From NCBI GenBank assembly GCA_942492375.1, contig CALOEL010000017.1, positions 186,001 to 250,000 of the forward strand: 64,000 bases of DNA, read 5' to 3'. The stretch comes from JAHEAO01 sp942492375. GTDB taxonomy: Bacteria > Pseudomonadota > Alphaproteobacteria > Rhodobacterales > Rhodobacteraceae. Each line of letters opens with the position of its first letter. The first letter of the stretch is position 1. Shown one piece after another: positions 35,286 to 43,094 of this stretch. The notes below the pieces were generated by a model. It saw only the letters and a program-made list of their open reading frames with translations, was not told the DNA's origin and made no database searches. The translations under genes and the position numbers were made by a program.

Positions 35286-35750
35286 ATGACCGAGGAAGAG
35301 TTCATCGCCGCGGCGAAACCCGGCCAGATGCTGGCGCGTGGTGTGTGCCGACATCTTCTCAGCCACGATTTCGTCGCGGTCGAGGAATTCGTGCCGGATC
35401 GCGGCCTGCGGGTCGATGTGATCGGGCTGGGACCGAAAGGCGAGATCTGGATCGTCGAGTGCAAATCCAGCCGCGTCGATTTCCAGAGCGACAGCAAGTG
35501 GCAAGGCTACCTCGACTGGTGCGACCGGTATTTCTGGGCGGTCGACGAGTATTTTCCGGCAGAGCTTCTGCCGCATGAGACCGGGTTGATAATAGCCGAC
35601 AGCTATGATGCCGAGATTGTCAGGATGGGGCCGGAAACCCGGTTGGCGCCCGCCCGGCGCAAGGTTCTGACGCAGAAATTCGCGCGCCACGCGGCATTGA
35701 GGTGGCAGGTCGCGCGGGACCCGAATTTCACGGCCCTGACCATCCGGTAG
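35286..35750 (+). CDS. mmcB: MmcB family DNA repair protein
   Basis: 154 residues. The sequence FVAVEEFVPDRGLRVDVIGLGPKGEIWIVECKSSRVDFQSDSKWQGYLDWCDRYFWAV contains the D-(x)n-ExK pattern of a PD-(D/E)xK nuclease fold (DVIGL...IVECKSS). In Caulobacter mmcB is induced by DNA damage through LexA and protects against mitomycin C. Start ATG at 35286 is supported by family length and by the LexA box directly upstream. Divergent from arsR, with the two control regions packed into 112 bases. Confidence 0.88.
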   Translation: MTEEEFIAAAKPGQMLARGVCRHLLSHDFVAVEEFVPDRGLRVDVIGLGPKGEIWIVECKSSRVDFQSDSKWQGYLDWCDRYFWAVDEYFPAELLPHETGLIIADSYDAEIVRMGPETRLAPARRKVLTQKFARHAALRWQVARDPNFTALTIR

Positions 35751-35797
35751 GCATGGCAAGAGGCCCGAGCCATACGTCGATCTGGCCGGCCGGCGGG

Positions 35798-35998
35798 CTA
35801 TTTCTTCTTCGACTTGCCCATCGAACGGGCCCGTGCCGCGGCGGCGCGGATTTCCTCGGCGATCTCCTCGGCCTCTTCCGGATCGAAATCCAGCGGCAGG
35901 TCGATGCCGTCGCCCTCGACATAGATCCGGACCATTCCAAGCGTCGTCGGTCCGATCTGCAGATTGGCGCTGGTGTCGCTTTCCTTGTTGATGCCCAT
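35798..35998 (-). CDS. DUF6324-like small protein
   Basis: 66 residues: MGINKESDTSANLQIGPTTL then GMVRIYVEGDGIDLPLDFD, followed by a charged helix (PEEAEEIAEEIRAAAARARSMG) and a lysine-rich end KSKKK. The composition recalls DUF6324, a family of very short alphaproteobacterial proteins of unknown role; I assign it from memory. No signal peptide or membrane segment. Confidence 0.72.
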   Translation of the reverse strand: MGINKESDTSANLQIGPTTLGMVRIYVEGDGIDLPLDFDPEEAEEIAEEIRAAAARARSMGKSKKK

Positions 35999-36154
35999 AT
36001 GACCGCTCCCTTAGAACATATCCGGCGTAGCGCGTCGCGAATTGCCGGGCAAGGCACAAACGGCAATCCCGGCTGACGACAGAAGATTCCAAAGCCGGAA
36101 TGAGGCGCGACGCCTCTTGCAATCGGCACCCCGGATGGGTAAATCGACCCAAGT

Positions 36155-36231
36155 GCCGCCTTAGCTCAGTTGGTTAGAGCACTGGTTTGTGGAACCAGGG
36201 GTCCCCCGTTCGAGCCGGGGAGGCGGTACCA
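36155..36231 (+). tRNA. tRNA-His (anticodon GTG)
   Basis: A 77-base cloverleaf with encoded CCA. Acceptor GCCGCCT pairs with AGGCGGT (first pair is G-U), D-arm GCTC...GAGC, anticodon stem CTGGT/ACCAG around loop TTGTGGA, T-arm CCCCG-TTCGAGC-CGGGG. The base after the acceptor is A73. There is no encoded or needed extra G at -1 facing C73, the unusual alphaproteobacterial form of tRNA-His. Confidence 0.93.
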
Positions 36232-36238
36232 TCCCCAA

Positions 36239-36580
36239 TCATTCCCCCAACGCACCGACTTCGATGTCGCGCAGAAGTTGGGCGCCGTCCTCACTGTAGA
36301 TCAGGATACGGCCATCGCTCGTGACCACCGCCAGCCAGCTCGGGCCGCGGGTGACGGCAATGGCGCGCGCCCCTGCGGGCAGCGCAATGCTTTCGGGCAA
36401 TGCCAGTGTCGGTTCCGGGCTGCCGAAGCGGATGACAAGCAGCGTCACGATGGTTAGAAGGCCGAGGATCATCGTCGTGGTCAGAGCCGTGACCAGAACT
36501 CGCAGGAAGCGCAGGTTCCTGGCTTCAGCCGCCGAAAGGGAAGGCCGTTCAGTGTCCGCTTCAGATGTCTTCGTGGTCAT
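36239..36580 (-). CDS. DUF6476-like single-pass membrane protein
   Basis: 113 residues from ATG 36580. A basic stretch (ARNLRFLRVLV) leads into one membrane helix (TALTTTMILGLLTIVTLLVIRFG, about residues 30-52), then a small outward domain with ESIALPAGARAIAVTRGPSWLAVVTSDGRILIYSEDGAQLLRDIEV, resembling one blade of a beta propeller. I associate this pattern with DUF6476 in Rhodobacterales. Its start overlaps the divergent rluD start by 29 bases, and its stop is eight bases beyond tRNA-His. Function unknown. Confidence 0.78.
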   Translation of the reverse strand: MTTKTSEADTERPSLSAAEARNLRFLRVLVTALTTTMILGLLTIVTLLVIRFGSPEPTLALPESIALPAGARAIAVTRGPSWLAVVTSDGRILIYSEDGAQLLRDIEVGALGE

Positions 36581-37577
36581 CGGGCCAAATCCTCCAGGTC
36601 GCCTTGATAAGGCGCTGGCGCGCGATGTGCCAGAGGAAGCAGAGCTTTCCCGCTCGCGGATCGCGCGGCTGATCGCCGAGGGAGCCGTCAACCGGGAAGG
36701 CGCGACCGTGCTGGACCAGAAGGCCGCCGTCACGGAAGGAGAGGTCTACACCCTGTCCGTGCCCGACGCGGTCGAAAGCGATATGGAGCCGGAAGACATT
36801 CCGCTCTCCATCGTCTGGGAAGATGACGATCTGATCGTCATCGACAAGCCGGCGGGGATGGTCGTGCATCCCGCCCCCGGCACGCTGAATGGCACGCTGG
36901 TCAATGCGCTTCTGCACCATTTCGGCGGCAACCTGTCCGGCGTCGGTGGAACGCTGCGGCCCGGCATCGTGCACCGGATCGACAAGGACACGACGGGGCT
37001 GCTTGTGGTGGCGAAATCCGACCGGGCGCATCACGGCCTGGCGGTGCAGTTCGAGAAGCACAGCGTCGAGCGGCGGTATCTGGCACTCGTGCACGGAATG
37101 CCCGACGCGGCCGATCCGCGCCTGCGCGGCACCCGGGGCATCAGCTTCGAGCCGGGCAATATCATGCGGATCACGACGCAGCTTGCGCGACACAAGACCG
37201 ACCGGCAGAAGCAGGCGGTCCTGTTCAGTGGCGGGCGTCATGCCGTGACAAGGGTGCGCACTCTGGAAGGTTTCGGAGAACCGGCGGCGGCCGCGCTTGT
37301 GGAATGCTGGCTGGAAACCGGTCGCACGCATCAGATCCGCGTGCACATGGCCCATGCCGGCCACGGGCTGATCGGGGATCAGACCTATGGCGGGCGGCGC
37401 AGGCTGAACGCCAAATCGCTCCCGGAAGGCGCCGCAGAACTGGCCATGGCCTTTCCCAGGCAGGCGCTGCATGCCGCGGTGCTGGGCTTCTCGCATCCGG
37501 TGAGCGGAGAGCGCCTTGCGTTCGAATCGGCCCTGCCTGCCGATCTGGAAGGCCTTCTTTCCGCCCTTCGACGATGA
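36552..37577 (+). CDS. rluD: 23S rRNA pseudouridine synthase, RluD type
   Basis: 341 residues with GTG at 36552 as start, behind AAGGGAAGG; this gives MSASDVFVVIGPNPPGRLDKALA. It has an S4-like RNA-binding domain (SRSRIARLIAEGAVN) followed by the RluA-family catalytic domain: DDDLIVIDKPAGMVVHP, RPGIVHRIDKDTTGLLVVAKSD with the catalytic aspartate, and ETGRTHQIRVHMAHAGHGLIGDQTYGG. It modifies uridines in helix 69 of 23S rRNA. The earlier in-frame ATG at 36321 would run through the antisense gene and is rejected. It is divergent from and overlaps DUF6476. Confidence 0.9.
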   Translation: MSASDVFVVIGPNPPGRLDKALARDVPEEAELSRSRIARLIAEGAVNREGATVLDQKAAVTEGEVYTLSVPDAVESDMEPEDIPLSIVWEDDDLIVIDKPAGMVVHPAPGTLNGTLVNALLHHFGGNLSGVGGTLRPGIVHRIDKDTTGLLVVAKSDRAHHGLAVQFEKHSVERRYLALVHGMPDAADPRLRGTRGISFEPGNIMRITTQLARHKTDRQKQAVLFSGGRHAVTRVRTLEGFGEPAAAALVECWLETGRTHQIRVHMAHAGHGLIGDQTYGGRRRLNAKSLPEGAAELAMAFPRQALHAAVLGFSHPVSGERLAFESALPADLEGLLSALRR

Positions 37578-37674
37578 CATGAACAGCACAAGCGCGTGAA
37601 ACCAATCGGCAAAGCTGGCCGTTGTCATGCAAAGCCTTCATAATTGAGTCAGGATTAGCCGCTATACGGCCGAT

Positions 37675-37705
37675 CTTGAACCGGGCGAAAGCCTACCCTA
37701 TTTGA
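37675..37705 (+). promoter_or_regulatory. sigma-32 type heat-shock promoter of rpoH
   Basis: CTTGAAC (37675-37681), 14 bases, then CCCTATTTGA (37696-37705) resembles the sigma-32 consensus CTTGAAA-N13/14-CCCCATNTA. It lies about 40 bases upstream of rpoH, suggesting that the heat-shock factor drives its own gene. Confidence 0.6.
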
Positions 37706-37709
37706 TGTT

Positions 37710-37730
37710 AAGCCTGTATACATCAGGCTT
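37710..37730 (+). promoter_or_regulatory. hairpin in the rpoH leader
   Basis: AAGCCTG (37710-37716) and CAGGCTT (37724-37730) form a perfect 7-base stem around TATACAT. It begins a few bases after the likely transcription start and ends just before GAGGGGGCAGAAGAG, the ribosome site. It could be an operator or an RNA element that affects translation; neither is shown. Confidence 0.4.
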
Positions 37731-37745
37731 GAGGGGGCAGAAGAG

Positions 37746-38642
37746 ATGAGTAACTACGCAAATTTGCCGGCACCGTCGCCTGAAGGCGGCCTGAATCGCT
37801 ACATGCAGGAGATCCGCAAGTTTCCGATGCTGGAGCCGGAAGAGGAATACATGCTGGCAAAGCGCTGGGTCGACCATCAGGACACCGAGGCGGCGCACAA
37901 GATGGTGACAAGCCATCTGCGGCTGGCCGCGAAGATCGCCATGGGCTATCGCGGCTATGGATTGCCGCAGGCCGAAGTCATTTCCGAAGCGAATGTCGGC
38001 CTGATGCAGGCGGTCAAGCGGTTCGACCCAGACAAGGGCTTCCGGCTGGCCACCTATGCGATGTGGTGGATCCGCGCCTCGATCCAGGAATACATCCTGC
38101 GGTCGTGGAGCCTGGTGAAGCTCGGCACCACGAGCGCGCAGAAAAAGCTGTTCTTCAACCTCCGCAAGGCGAAGAACCGCATCGGCGCGCTGGAAGAGGG
38201 CGACATGCGGCCCGAAAACGTCGCCCGCATCGCCAACGATCTTGGCGTGACCGAGGACGAGGTGATCTCGATGAACCGCCGCCTGTCGGGGGGCGATGCC
38301 AGCCTGAACGTCATGATCGGCCAGGAAGGCGACAGTTCGACCCAATGGCAGGATTGGCTCGAGGACGAAGATGCCGACCAGGCCGGCGAATACGAGGAAC
38401 GCGACGAGCTTGAGGCCCGCCGCGAGCTACTGGAACAGGCGATGGAGGTCCTCAATGACCGGGAAAAGGACATTCTGATGCAGCGCCGCTTGCAGGAAAG
38501 CCCGATCACGCTCGAGGATCTTTCCAATGAATACGGCGTTAGCCGAGAGCGGATTCGCCAGATCGAGGTGCGCGCTTTTGAAAAGCTGCAGCTGAAAATG
38601 CGCGAGCTGGCTGAAAAGCGCGGTATGCTGGAAGAAGCTTGA
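37746..38642 (+). CDS. rpoH: RNA polymerase sigma factor RpoH (sigma-32)
   Basis: 298 residues. Region 2 reads HLRLAAKIAMGYRGYGLPQAEVISEANVGLMQAV.. and FRLATYAMWWIRASIQEYILRSWSLVKLGTT, including the RpoH box QKKLFFNLRK directly after it; region 4 has LSNEYGVSRERIRQIEVRAFEKLQ. This is the heat-shock sigma factor; by overall pattern it is the RpoHI form rather than RpoHII of Rhodobacter. Ribosome site GGGGGCAGAAGAG. Promoter and leader hairpin upstream suggest transcriptional self-control. Confidence 0.95.
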   Translation: MSNYANLPAPSPEGGLNRYMQEIRKFPMLEPEEEYMLAKRWVDHQDTEAAHKMVTSHLRLAAKIAMGYRGYGLPQAEVISEANVGLMQAVKRFDPDKGFRLATYAMWWIRASIQEYILRSWSLVKLGTTSAQKKLFFNLRKAKNRIGALEEGDMRPENVARIANDLGVTEDEVISMNRRLSGGDASLNVMIGQEGDSSTQWQDWLEDEDADQAGEYEERDELEARRELLEQAMEVLNDREKDILMQRRLQESPITLEDLSNEYGVSRERIRQIEVRAFEKLQLKMRELAEKRGMLEEA

Positions 38643-38666
38643 ACCACCAGGCAAGGGAGTTTCTGA

Positions 38667-38936
38667 ATGGCCGGAGGATGGGCCCGCGACGGGGCGGTTA
38701 ACGACCAGATCGAAGCCTCGATCGCGGACGAGCTTGCGCGCCTGAAGCAGCAGAAGCGCGCGGCGGGCGAAAGCCTGTCACATTGCGCGGAATGCGAGGA
38801 ACCCATCCCGGAGGCCCGGCGCAACGCGGTGCCGGGCGTCCGGCTTTGCATCGACTGCCAGCAAGAGCGTGACGCCCGGTTCCAGCCCCGTGGCGGCATC
38901 AACCGCCGCGGCAGCAAGGACAGCCAGTTGCGTTAG
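38667..38936 (+). CDS. DksA/TraR family C4 zinc finger protein
   Basis: 89 residues behind AAGGGAGTTTC, 24 bases after rpoH. The short DksA-like form lacks the long coiled coil but has a helix (DQIEASIADELARLKQQKRAA) and the C4 finger CAECEEPIPEARRNAVPGVRLCIDCQQ with all four cysteines. Relatives bind in the secondary channel of RNA polymerase with ppGpp. Likely co-transcribed with rpoH. Confidence 0.87.
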   Translation: MAGGWARDGAVNDQIEASIADELARLKQQKRAAGESLSHCAECEEPIPEARRNAVPGVRLCIDCQQERDARFQPRGGINRRGSKDSQLR

Positions 38937-38985
38937 ACGCGGCGAACGCGCATGACAGCGTCACGCAGGAAAGAAAGGGACAAGC

Positions 38986-39312
38986 ATGGCCAGCAGACCG
39001 CCATCGGATTTCGACCAACGGGCGGACCCCGTTGAACTGCAAGAGCCCGACGATGATTGGGAATTCGACGAACCCGACAACATCTGGCTGCGCGGCCTCT
39101 GGATGATCCTCTTCGCGTTGCTGTTCGCACTCGCCGAGGCGGTGCTTTGGGTGGTCGCCCTCGTGCAGTTCCTCTGGATGCTGTTCGCGAAGGAAAAGAA
39201 CGAATTGCTGGTCGAATTCGGACGCGATCTGGGCAAATGGCTGCACGAGGTCGCCCGGTTCCAGTCCGGCGCAAGCGAGGTCAAGCCGTTTCCCTGGAAA
39301 CGCTGGGGCTGA
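38986..39312 (+). CDS. DUF4389 domain membrane protein
   Basis: 108 residues: an acidic N-terminus (FDQRADPVELQEPDDDWEFDEPDN), a long hydrophobic segment LWMILFALLFALAEAVLWVVALVQFLWMLFA (about residues 38-68, enough for one long or two tight passes), and NELLVEFGRDLGKWLHEVARFQSG, the hallmark of DUF4389. Inner membrane; function unknown. Same strand as rpoH and the DksA-like gene. Confidence 0.85.
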   Translation: MASRPPSDFDQRADPVELQEPDDDWEFDEPDNIWLRGLWMILFALLFALAEAVLWVVALVQFLWMLFAKEKNELLVEFGRDLGKWLHEVARFQSGASEVKPFPWKRWG

Positions 39313-39377
39313 GGGTTTCGGCAAGGACCGGCATTGTCGAGCCCTGCCGAAGACATCAGCGATGAAGGGGGCGTGAC

Positions 39378-40346
39378 ATGACCGGTTCGGTGCGTTGGGG
39401 AATTCTCGGGGCCGCGAAGATCGCGCGCAATTGGGTCGCGCCGGCAATCCATGGCAGCCAGTCCGGCCGCGTCGCGGCCATCGCAAGCCGGACGCCCGGC
39501 AAGGCCGAAGACTTGGCAAGCCGTTATGGCGATGTGACGCTGTTTGACGACTACGACGCCCTGCTACGCAGCGCCGATATCGACGCGATCTACATTCCGC
39601 TTCCGAACGCATCGCATGTCGAATGGACCGAGCGGGCGCTGGCCGCGGGAAAGCACGTGCTTTGCGAAAAGCCGATCGCGCTCGAAGCCGCGGAAATCGA
39701 CCGCCTGATCGGCGCCCGTGACGCTTCGGGCCTTCTGGCGGCCGAGGCGTTCATGGTGGTCTTCCATCCCCAGTGGCACCGCGTCCGCGATCTGATCGCC
39801 GAAGGCGCGATCGGCGAGCTGACCCATGTGCAGGGCGGCTTCAGCTTCTTCAACGACGATCCGGACAATATCCGCAACGATCCCGTCCAGGGTGGCGGCG
39901 CGCTTCGCGACATCGGCGTCTACCCTTCGGTCACGACCCGCTTCGTCACCGGGCAAGAGCCCACCGGTGCCCGGTCCAGCATCACTTGGGATGGCGGCAT
40001 AGACGCGACGGCGCGTGTCTGGGCAGAGTTCCCGACCTTCAGCATGGATTTCTATGTCTCGATGCGGATGCAGCCCTATCAGCAGATGCTGTTCCACGGG
40101 ACAAGCGGCTGGATCAAGGTCAAGACACCGTTCAACGCCAAGGCCTATGGCGATGACGTGCTCGAGATATTCAACGAAACCGACTGCCTGCGGCTGGAAC
40201 GGTTTCCGCTGGTCGACCAGTATTCGCGGCAGATCGACGCATTCAACGACAGCGTCCTGAATGGCACCGCCTATGACTGCACGCTGGAATTTTCCCGCGG
40301 CAACCAGCGGATGATCGACATGATCTATTCGGGCGAGCTGACTTAG
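39378..40346 (+). CDS. Gfo/Idh/MocA family oxidoreductase
   Basis: 322 residues behind AAGGGGGCG. N-terminal Rossmann domain (VRWGILGAAKIARNWVAPAI, IASRTPGKAEDLASRYG, IYIPLPNASHVEWTERALAAGKHVLCEKPIALE) with the EKP lysine motif, then the alpha/beta substrate domain (GGGALRDIGVYPSVTTRFVTG). These enzymes oxidise or reduce sugars and cyclitols with NAD(P). The HxxxH/GxxxD-type pattern here is GALRDIGVYPS. Convergent with the PepF gene (four-base gap). Substrate unknown. Confidence 0.88.
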   Translation: MTGSVRWGILGAAKIARNWVAPAIHGSQSGRVAAIASRTPGKAEDLASRYGDVTLFDDYDALLRSADIDAIYIPLPNASHVEWTERALAAGKHVLCEKPIALEAAEIDRLIGARDASGLLAAEAFMVVFHPQWHRVRDLIAEGAIGELTHVQGGFSFFNDDPDNIRNDPVQGGGALRDIGVYPSVTTRFVTGQEPTGARSSITWDGGIDATARVWAEFPTFSMDFYVSMRMQPYQQMLFHGTSGWIKVKTPFNAKAYGDDVLEIFNETDCLRLERFPLVDQYSRQIDAFNDSVLNGTAYDCTLEFSRGNQRMIDMIYSGELT

Positions 40347-40350
40347 GGCG

Positions 40351-42174
40351 TCAGCCTTCCATCGCTTCCAACTCGTCGATCATGCCCGAAATCATCGAAA
40401 GACCCTTGTCCCAGAATTTCGGATCGCTGGCATCGAGGCCGAACGGCGCCAGCAACTCCTTGTGGTGCTTCGACCCGCCCGCCTTCAGCATCTCGAAATA
40501 CTTGTCCTCGAACCCTTCGCGGCCTTCCTCGTAAACTGCGTAGAGCGCGTTCACCAGGCCGTCTCCGAAGGCATAGGCATAGACATAGAAGGGCGAGTGG
40601 ACGAAATGCGGGATATAGGCCCAGAAGGTCTCGTAGCCCGGCATGAAATTCATCGCGGGCCCAAGGCTTTCACCCTGCACCGACATCCAGAGCGCGTTGA
40701 TGTCGTCGGGCGTCAGTTCGCCGTTCCGGCGCGCCTCGTGCAGCTTGCATTCGAAATCGTAGAAGGCGATCTGCCGGACGACCGTGTTGATCATGTCCTC
40801 GACCTTGCCGGCCAGCAGGATCTTTTTCTCCGTCTCGTCCTTCGCCGCCGCAAGCAGCTTGCGGAAGGTCAGCATCTCGCCGAAGACACTCGCGGTCTCG
40901 GCCAGGGTCAGCGGGGTCGAGGCCAGCAACTCGCCCTGACCCGCCGCCAGTCGCTGATGCACGCCGTGGCCCAACTCATGCGCCAGCGTCATCACATCGC
41001 GCGGTTTGCCGAGATAGTTCAGCATCACATAGGGATGCACCTCGACGACCGTCGGATGCGCAAAGGCGCCGGGCGCCTTGCCGGGCTTGACGCCCGCATC
41101 GATCCAGCCGCTGTCGAAGAACGGCGCCGCAAGGTCGGCCATCTTCGGTGAGAACTCCGCATAGGCGTCCATCACCGTCCGTTTCGCCTGATCCCAGCCG
41201 ATCGTGCGGGTGCTTTCCATCGGCAGCGGCGCATTGCGGTCCCAGACCTCCAGCTTGTCGAGGCCCAGCCATCTGCGCTTCAGCTCGTAATAGCGGTGCG
41301 ACAGCTTCGGATAAGCGGCGACCACGGCGTCGCGCAGCGCCTGAACCACCTCGGGCTCTACCTGGTTGGCCAGATGCCGTCCGGTCTGCGGCGTCGGCAT
41401 CTTTCGCCAGCGATCCTCGATTTCCTTTTCCTTCGCCAGCGTGTTGTGAACCCGCGCGAACAGCTTGACGTTCTCGCCAAACACTCGCGCCAGTTCGCGC
41501 GCTGCATTCTCGCGCTGGTCCCGGTCCTGTTCCGACAGCAGATTGAGAACGGACTCAAGGCCAAGCGTTTCATCGTCGATGGTGAATTCCAGCCCGGCAA
41601 TGGTCTCGTCGAACAGCCGGTTCCAGGCGGCGGCCCCTACGGTGGACTGGTCGTGCAGGAACTTCTCCAGCTCGTCGGACAGCTGATAGGGCCGCATCGC
41701 GCGCAGCCGGTCGAAGATCGGCTTGTAGCGAGCAAGCGCCGGGTCCTCGGTGAACAGCTTGTCGATCCGCGCATCCTCGATCCGGTTGATCTCGAGCGAG
41801 AAGAAGACCAGCGGCGTGGTGAAGGCGGTGATCCGGTCCTGGCAGTCCGACATGAACTTGGCGCGCTCGGCATCGGTGGTGCTCTGGAAATAGCGCAGAC
41901 CGGCATAGGACATGATCCGGCCCGCGATCACGTCGATCCGTTCGTAGCGCAGCACGCAGTCCAGCATTTCGGCCGCGCTCAGATCCGCCAGCTTGCCCTC
42001 GTAATCGGCCGCGAAATCGGCGCAGGCGGCTTCCAGCCAGTCGATATCGCGCTTGAACTCCTTGGCGTCGGGCGATTGATACAGGTCCGTCAGGTCCCAG
42101 ACGGGCAGCTTGCCCAGATCCTTGCCGCCACCGGCCTTTGCGTCGAATACGGGTTGGGGGGACGTGATGCGCAT
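40351..42174 (-). CDS. pepF: M3 family oligoendopeptidase F
   Basis: 607 residues from ATG 42174 behind GAGAGGATCC. The zinc motif HELGHGVHQ lies at about residue 395, and the distal glutamate region SVFGEMLTFRKLL follows about 30 residues later, as in M3B peptidases. The helical body includes IMSYAGLRYFQSTTDAERAKFMSD. It cleaves peptides of about 7-17 residues in the cytoplasm. The unused longer reading frame to 42417 has no family match. Confidence 0.92.
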   Translation of the reverse strand: MRITSPQPVFDAKAGGGKDLGKLPVWDLTDLYQSPDAKEFKRDIDWLEAACADFAADYEGKLADLSAAEMLDCVLRYERIDVIAGRIMSYAGLRYFQSTTDAERAKFMSDCQDRITAFTTPLVFFSLEINRIEDARIDKLFTEDPALARYKPIFDRLRAMRPYQLSDELEKFLHDQSTVGAAAWNRLFDETIAGLEFTIDDETLGLESVLNLLSEQDRDQRENAARELARVFGENVKLFARVHNTLAKEKEIEDRWRKMPTPQTGRHLANQVEPEVVQALRDAVVAAYPKLSHRYYELKRRWLGLDKLEVWDRNAPLPMESTRTIGWDQAKRTVMDAYAEFSPKMADLAAPFFDSGWIDAGVKPGKAPGAFAHPTVVEVHPYVMLNYLGKPRDVMTLAHELGHGVHQRLAAGQGELLASTPLTLAETASVFGEMLTFRKLLAAAKDETEKKILLAGKVEDMINTVVRQIAFYDFECKLHEARRNGELTPDDINALWMSVQGESLGPAMNFMPGYETFWAYIPHFVHSPFYVYAYAFGDGLVNALYAVYEEGREGFEDKYFEMLKAGGSKHHKELLAPFGLDASDPKFWDKGLSMISGMIDELEAMEG

Positions 42175-42337
42175 CGGATCCTCTCGGTTTTCGTGACCCT
42201 GCAGACATAGGGCGGCAGGGGCGGGGGGTTCAACCCGAAGCGTGCCGATTGTGGGTCGGATGTAGCGGAGCGCGGCGTTGCGATCCGGCAAGTCGCGTAT
42301 TAGGCTCGCGCCGACAAGGTGGCGAAGAGGCGTGGCG

Positions 42338-43093
42338 ATGACGTATTGCGTAGGGCTGCTGCTGGACGCGGGGCTTGTCCTTCTGTCCGACACCCGCACC
42401 AATGCCGGGTTGGACAATATCTCGACCTATACCAAGATGTTCACGTTCGAACAGCCCGGCGAACGGGTGATCGTGATCATGACGGCGGGCTCGCTTTCCG
42501 TGACCCAAACGACATTGTCGCGGCTGCAGGAAGCGATCGACACGCCCGAAGCGGATCACACGACCTCGCTGCTGCTGGCCGGGACGATGCTTCAGGTCGC
42601 GGAGATCGTCGGGCGCGAATTGTCGGACGTGACGACTGATATCAGCGCCAAGCTGGAAAGAATGAACCAGACGGCCAGCGCCACGATGATCGTCGCCGGG
42701 CAGCGCGCCGGCGGAGCGATGCGGATGTTCCTGATCTATCCCGAAGGCAATTTCATAGAGGCGACCGCCGACACGCCGTTCCTCCAGGTCGGCGAGCATA
42801 AATACGGCAAGCCGATCCTCGATCGCATGGTGCGGCCTCACACATCACTGGTCGATGCGCAGAAGGCGGTGTTGCTGTCGATGGACTCGACCCTGCGCTC
42901 GAACCTTTCGGTCGGAATGCCGCTCGACATGACGGTGATCGAAAGGGATACCTGCCGGGTCGCCAGCCGGCTCCGGATCGAACCGGAGGACGCGGATTTC
43001 GCCAGGATCAGCCGCGAATGGTCAGACGCGCTGCGAACCGCCTTCGCGAAGATCGACTGCTATGCCGCGGATCGCAAAGACCGGGGGGCCTGA
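42338..43093 (+). CDS. Anbu/proteasome-type peptidase (bacterial proteasome relative)
   Basis: 251 residues. Start ATG 42338 behind GAAGAGG places a threonine second (MTYCVGLLLDAGLVLLSDTRTNAG), which would become the N-terminal nucleophile after Met removal, as in proteasome beta subunits and HslV. The rest (NISTYTKMFTFEQPGERVIVIMTAGSLSVTQ, TDISAKLERMNQTASATMIVAGQRAG) is the Anbu type, which forms spiral rings. The usual partners of anbu (transglutaminase-like, alpha-E and ATP-grasp genes) are not next to it here. Natural substrate unknown. Confidence 0.87.
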   Translation: MTYCVGLLLDAGLVLLSDTRTNAGLDNISTYTKMFTFEQPGERVIVIMTAGSLSVTQTTLSRLQEAIDTPEADHTTSLLLAGTMLQVAEIVGRELSDVTTDISAKLERMNQTASATMIVAGQRAGGAMRMFLIYPEGNFIEATADTPFLQVGEHKYGKPILDRMVRPHTSLVDAQKAVLLSMDSTLRSNLSVGMPLDMTVIERDTCRVASRLRIEPEDADFARISREWSDALRTAFAKIDCYAADRKDRGA

Positions 43094-43094
43094 A

